A stretch of DNA of 64,000 bases, from NCBI GenBank assembly GCA_036500765.1, contig DASYBM010000001.1:186001-250000 (forward strand), in the 5' to 3' direction. The position numbers and the translations under genes were made by a program. Positions within the stretch are counted from its first letter, which is position 1; each line of letters opens with the position of its first letter. Shown here piece after piece: positions 60,949 to 64,000 of this stretch. Source of the DNA: Candidatus Sulfotelmatobacter sp. (GTDB taxonomy: Bacteria; Acidobacteriota; Terriglobia; Terriglobales; Acidobacteriaceae). The notes under the pieces are model-generated. The model saw nothing but the letters and a program-made list of their open reading frames with translations. It was not told the origin of the DNA and ran no database searches.

Positions 60949-62448
60949 TCACCTTCCCGTCACCGCAGCCTTTCCCACTTCGATAAGACCTGGGCGTGCA
61001 ACCAACGCAAAAAAGAAAGTCGCTCCTTTGCCGACTTCACTTTTCGCCCAGACCTCTCCTCCATGCTTTCTGACGATGCGGCGAACCGTCGATAGTCCAA
61101 CGCCCGTCCCCTCGAAGTCCTCAGCCTTGTGTAGCCGCTGGAAGACGCCGAACAATTTGTTAGCATACCGTTCGTCGAAGCCCGCGCCATTATCCCGCAC
61201 AAAGATCACAGATACGCCCTTCTCCTGGATCTGCCCAACCTCGATCACCGCAATCTCGCGCCGCCGGCTATATTTGACGGCGTTCGAAAGCAGGTTGGTG
61301 AAGACCTGTTTCATCAAGCCGGGGTCGCACTCCACCGGGGATAGATCTCCAATCTGCCAATCGATCTGACGGCTTCCACACTCGGACTGGAGATCCGAAA
61401 GGACGTCTCTCAGCAGTGAGTTCAGATCGGTATTCACTCGTACCAGATGCTCGCGCCCGATCTGGGCCATTTTCAGCAAGTCTTCGATGAGCCGGCCCAT
61501 ACTCTTTACCCCGCTCTGGATTCGATTCAAATACTGTTGCGCCTCAGGCTCCATCTTCGAACCATATTCTTCGCTCAGGATCTGGGAAAAACCGCTGATG
61601 TGACGCAAAGGAGCTCGCAAATCGTGTGAAACGGAATAAGAAAAGGCCTCAAGATCGCCGTTCGCCGCATGAAGCTGCGCCGTGCGTTCTTGCACCTGTT
61701 GCTCCAAACGATCATGGGCTTCTCCTATCGCTGCATCCCGCTCTTGAATCTGCGCCAGCATTTCATTGAACGTAGAGATCAGAACCCCAATCTCGTTGCG
61801 CTCGCCATTCGCGGGCGCACGGACCGAATAATTCTTCTCGCTTAGAACAATTTGGGCAGTCTCCGCCAGCCGCACGATAGGATCGGCAATGGACCGCCGT
61901 GCCGAAGCTGACATCCACATCGCCGCCAGCAGCGCCATCAGAAACACCGTCGCGACAATCAGCGCGGAGCCCCTCTCGCGGGCGTTGATCGCTTCTAAAT
62001 CCGATCGCAGGTACACCGTCGCGACCGGCTTTCCGTGAAACATAATCAATCGGACTAACGCGACCTGACCATTCTGGATCCGAGAGGCTTGAGTTTGACC
62101 GTTTGGAATTGTGGGCTGAAGCGAAGGCGCCTGCCCGCGATCTCGCCGATAGCCGGCGAATTCGGAGCCGTCCAGCGTATAGATTTCGGCCGACATCACA
62201 TGAGGCGCGGCTCGCAAGGCGGACAATGTTGTCTCGGCGGAGTGGGGATCGTCGAACATGACAGCCGAGATCGAGTTCGACCCGATGATCTGCGCCTGAA
62301 TCCCGAGGTCGCGCACCGTCCCCGCCCGAAAGCTGTAAAGGTCGTAGGCGAACAGCCCGGCCCCCGCCAACAGCAATGCGGTGCCGCTGACCACCATGTT
62401 GATCCAGGTCAGCTTCTTAGGGATCGAGCAGTCTCGAAGGCTGAGCAT
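60949..62448 (-). CDS. sensor histidine kinase with extracytoplasmic domain and HAMP
   Basis: The 499-residue protein has an N-terminal membrane helix (GTALLLAGAGLFAYDLY), a periplasmic region of about 120 residues (CHASE8-like: IIGSNSISAVMFDDPHSAETTLSALR), and a second helix (ALIVATVFLMALLAAMWM). HAMP, then HisKA (SYSVSHDLRAPLRHI) and an ATPase (NLLSNAVKYS, DNGAGFD, GTGVGLSTVRRIVRKHGGEVWA) follow. Its start ATG (62448) is 8 bp downstream of the yfiR stop, so it is in one operon with yfiR and a TonB-dependent receptor. Confidence 0.92.
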   Translation of the reverse strand: MLSLRDCSIPKKLTWINMVVSGTALLLAGAGLFAYDLYSFRAGTVRDLGIQAQIIGSNSISAVMFDDPHSAETTLSALRAAPHVMSAEIYTLDGSEFAGYRRDRGQAPSLQPTIPNGQTQASRIQNGQVALVRLIMFHGKPVATVYLRSDLEAINARERGSALIVATVFLMALLAAMWMSASARRSIADPIVRLAETAQIVLSEKNYSVRAPANGERNEIGVLISTFNEMLAQIQERDAAIGEAHDRLEQQVQERTAQLHAANGDLEAFSYSVSHDLRAPLRHISGFSQILSEEYGSKMEPEAQQYLNRIQSGVKSMGRLIEDLLKMAQIGREHLVRVNTDLNSLLRDVLSDLQSECGSRQIDWQIGDLSPVECDPGLMKQVFTNLLSNAVKYSRRREIAVIEVGQIQEKGVSVIFVRDNGAGFDERYANKLFGVFQRLHKAEDFEGTGVGLSTVRRIVRKHGGEVWAKSEVGKGATFFFALVARPGLIEVGKAAVTGR

Positions 62449-62455
62449 TGTCTTT

Positions 62456-63067
62456 CTAGTCTCCGAGTTGAACGCTGGTTCTTACGTTGACCGCGACTTT
62501 TAATAGTTCGGAACTTAGAGTAAGTCCAGCCCGCTCCGCGCTGGCGGAGTTCACTTCGAACCGTACCCGGTTGCCGTCCACAACGAACTGCACCATGCCC
62601 CCGCGTTCTGTAAACTTGGGTAGATCGCTGACCGTCAAAACGCTTGCCGTTCCAAGGCTCATGAGAATTTGCTTCAATCGTTTGTCTTCCGACGTGCTAA
62701 TGAACAGGACGCGGCAATCGGCCGCGTCTTGCATTGTGTGAATTTGTTTCGCCACTGCGTTCTTGCCGCCTATTGTTTCCTGTGCCACCGTAGCCTCGAG
62801 CGCCGGACCGAAGGGATTGTCCCCCAGCACACAAATAGCGAAGGAATCGCCCTCGCCTTGCGCGCCCTGAACCGGCCACTCCACGAATCTCGTAAAGTTA
62901 TAGAGATAAGTAGCCTTCACCTCATATTCGGTGGGCTTCCCATGTTGTCCGAGCAGTGGCTGAGGAGCGATGAGTATCCATGCCATCGCCAAGATTCCGC
63001 ATCGAGCTAAAAAGCTGTGGCGCAGTGAGTTCGGGATGCGGATCGAAGTGGATTGTGGTCGCCGCAT
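62456..63067 (-). CDS. YfiR family periplasmic protein
   Basis: The 203-residue protein has a signal peptide (GILAMAWILIAPQPLLGQ) and the YfiR pattern YEVKATYLYNFTRFVEWP, then CRVLFISTSEDKRLKQIL, LTVSDLPKFTERGGMVQFVVDGNRVRFEVN and LTLSSELLKVAVNV. In Pseudomonas YfiR is a periplasmic inhibitor of a diguanylate cyclase; here it may regulate the adjacent kinase. ATG at 63067 is 5 bp after the receptor stop. The ribosome site (GGAGAGG) is far upstream, so coupling to the receptor is likely. Confidence 0.86.
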   Translation of the reverse strand: MRRPQSTSIRIPNSLRHSFLARCGILAMAWILIAPQPLLGQHGKPTEYEVKATYLYNFTRFVEWPVQGAQGEGDSFAICVLGDNPFGPALEATVAQETIGGKNAVAKQIHTMQDAADCRVLFISTSEDKRLKQILMSLGTASVLTVSDLPKFTERGGMVQFVVDGNRVRFEVNSASAERAGLTLSSELLKVAVNVRTSVQLGD

Positions 63068-63072
63068 GGATT

Positions 63073-64000
63073 TCAATCTGCGCCTCTCCAGGTTACCTGT
63101 CCATAAACGCTCCTTTTCACGCCGACCAACCCCGTGGGGTCGCCACCGAACTCGGCATGATGTGGCTGCAACAGATTTTGACCGGTGACCGATAGCTCCA
63201 AACGCGAGGCGAGGTTCCACCCCAGCCAGGCGTCCGCCGTGCTGTAGCTCTTGACCCCTTGCGCCGGCAAGGCCGCCACGTAACGGTATGCCGGGTCAAA
63301 TTCGAATCGTTTAGGCAAGGTTAAAATTGCCTGGGCAGTTGCTTCATGGTGCGGGCTCGACCCCTCGTAGGTCGAAACATAACTGGTTTTCGTGTGGGTT
63401 GGCTTATCCAGCAGATCCATGCTCAAGTAGGAATAAGACGCCTTCAATTCCATCCACCGGGCCGCCTTCCAATCCGGCGCTATTTCTCCTCCATTCGTAG
63501 AGCCCATGATGCCGTTGGCGAATGGAAGCGAGAGCAGAGTGTAGCCGGGTGGAGGCGAACTCACGATCGAAACCGTGGCGTTTCCATAACTTTCGAGGTC
63601 GTTATACTTGTTGTGGAAGGCGGCCACAACCAGGTAAAGCCGCGAATTCACCAGCTTCCGATACCCCGCTTCATAGCTCAACAGCGTTTCCGAAACAAAC
63701 TTCCCGTTGTCGCAGACGCAGACGTAAAGCGGAGCAGGCGGGGCATTGCTGACAAACCCCGTCAGTTGCAGATCCTCGTCAACGCGGGAAGGCGTGCGCA
63801 CCGCGCGCGATACGGCTCCCCAGAATGTCTGATGAGGAGTAGGCGTCCACAAAACGCGCCCGCTCGGTTGGTTTTCCCAACCGGTGAAAATGTTGTGTTC
63901 GAACTTCGACCCAACCGTTAACCAGAGTTTGTTCTGAACGATTGCGATCTGGTCCTGTGCAAACAGACTATAGAGATTGTCGGCCTCGTGATGGGGCAGG
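63073..64000 (-). CDS. TonB-dependent receptor, C-terminal part (5' truncated by window end)
   Basis: The frame is open to the window edge and codes at least 308 residues of outer-membrane beta-barrel. QDQIAIVQNKLWLTVGSKFEHNIF, GRVLWTPTPHQTFWGAVSRAVRTPSR and SYEAGYRKLVNSRLYLVVAAFHNKYNDL are typical of late TonB-receptor strands, and the end (LSVTGQNLLQPHHAEFG) is also. The plug and the first strands are outside the window. The stop lies just before yfiR. The substrate is unknown. Confidence 0.9.
   Translation of the reverse strand, partial: LPHHEADNLYSLFAQDQIAIVQNKLWLTVGSKFEHNIFTGWENQPSGRVLWTPTPHQTFWGAVSRAVRTPSRVDEDLQLTGFVSNAPPAPLYVCVCDNGKFVSETLLSYEAGYRKLVNSRLYLVVAAFHNKYNDLESYGNATVSIVSSPPPGYTLLSLPFANGIMGSTNGGEIAPDWKAARWMELKASYSYLSMDLLDKPTHTKTSYVSTYEGSSPHHEATAQAILTLPKRFEFDPAYRYVAALPAQGVKSYSTADAWLGWNLASRLELSVTGQNLLQPHHAEFGGDPTGLVGVKRSVYGQVTWRGAD

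Overview
The window looks like a chromosomal piece of an Acidobacteriota (Terriglobia/Koribacter-like) genome. The basis is a high G+C, tightly coding chromosome with four secreted VWA proteins of the 'VWFA-related' type common in that phylum. Also present are a secreted astacin-like protease with choice-of-anchor D repeats, many acidobacterial-style hypothetical proteins, and many dispersed palindromic repeats in the gaps. No rRNA, tRNA, CRISPR array, prophage or insertion sequence was recognised. The assignment is by gene character only.

Layout. 1-7.1 kb: end of a Rel/SpoT gene, a formate/nitrite-type channel, RidA, an exported FKBP isomerase, ribosomal protein L28, a sigma factor with its anti-sigma/BNR partner, and thioredoxin. 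7.1-12.1 kb: LexA, a lipoprotein MsrA and a Tat-type MsrB, then an ORF6N-domain gene carrying two copies of one perfect palindrome. 12.1-17.6 kb: a glutamine amidotransferase, a GIDE-domain membrane protein, an M13 peptidase, a small membrane ORF and an MglA-type GTPase. 17.7-32.1 kb: envelope and secreted functions (three VWA proteins, the astacin-like protease, a Tat-type PLP aminotransferase, an acyltransferase-SGNH protein, Lgt) plus RluD. 32.8-37.4 kb: a hybrid histidine kinase, a fourth VWA protein and a ZapA/ZapB-like pair. 37.6-42.6 kb: moaA-CPBP-DUF1906 operon, two tandem GDSL hydrolases and DUF488. 42.7-47.5 kb: a ParE-type toxin-antitoxin pair and the etfB-etfA-hicB-hicA-ETF:QO cluster. 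48-57.5 kb: threonine aldolase, secreted adenosine deaminase-like enzyme, ERCC4 nuclease, purine nucleoside phosphorylase, PPOX protein, homoserine dehydrogenase and a class V aminotransferase. 57.7-64 kb: a GAF protein, RNase H, and a TonB receptor-YfiR-histidine kinase operon cut by the window end.

The strongest unexplained signal is a set of composite palindromic elements. Five copies share a fixed spacing between two palindromes, and two of them lie in frame inside conserved enzymes (moaA and homoserine dehydrogenase). Other palindrome families interrupt a class V aminotransferase and a GAF protein and supply the last codons of an RNase H gene. This resembles the protein-invading palindromic elements known from Rickettsia. 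A second signal is the ORF6N gene, whose promoter palindrome is repeated inside its own coding sequence 242 bp away. A third is homoserine dehydrogenase, which has a good Shine-Dalgarno sequence but only ATC where the start codon should be.
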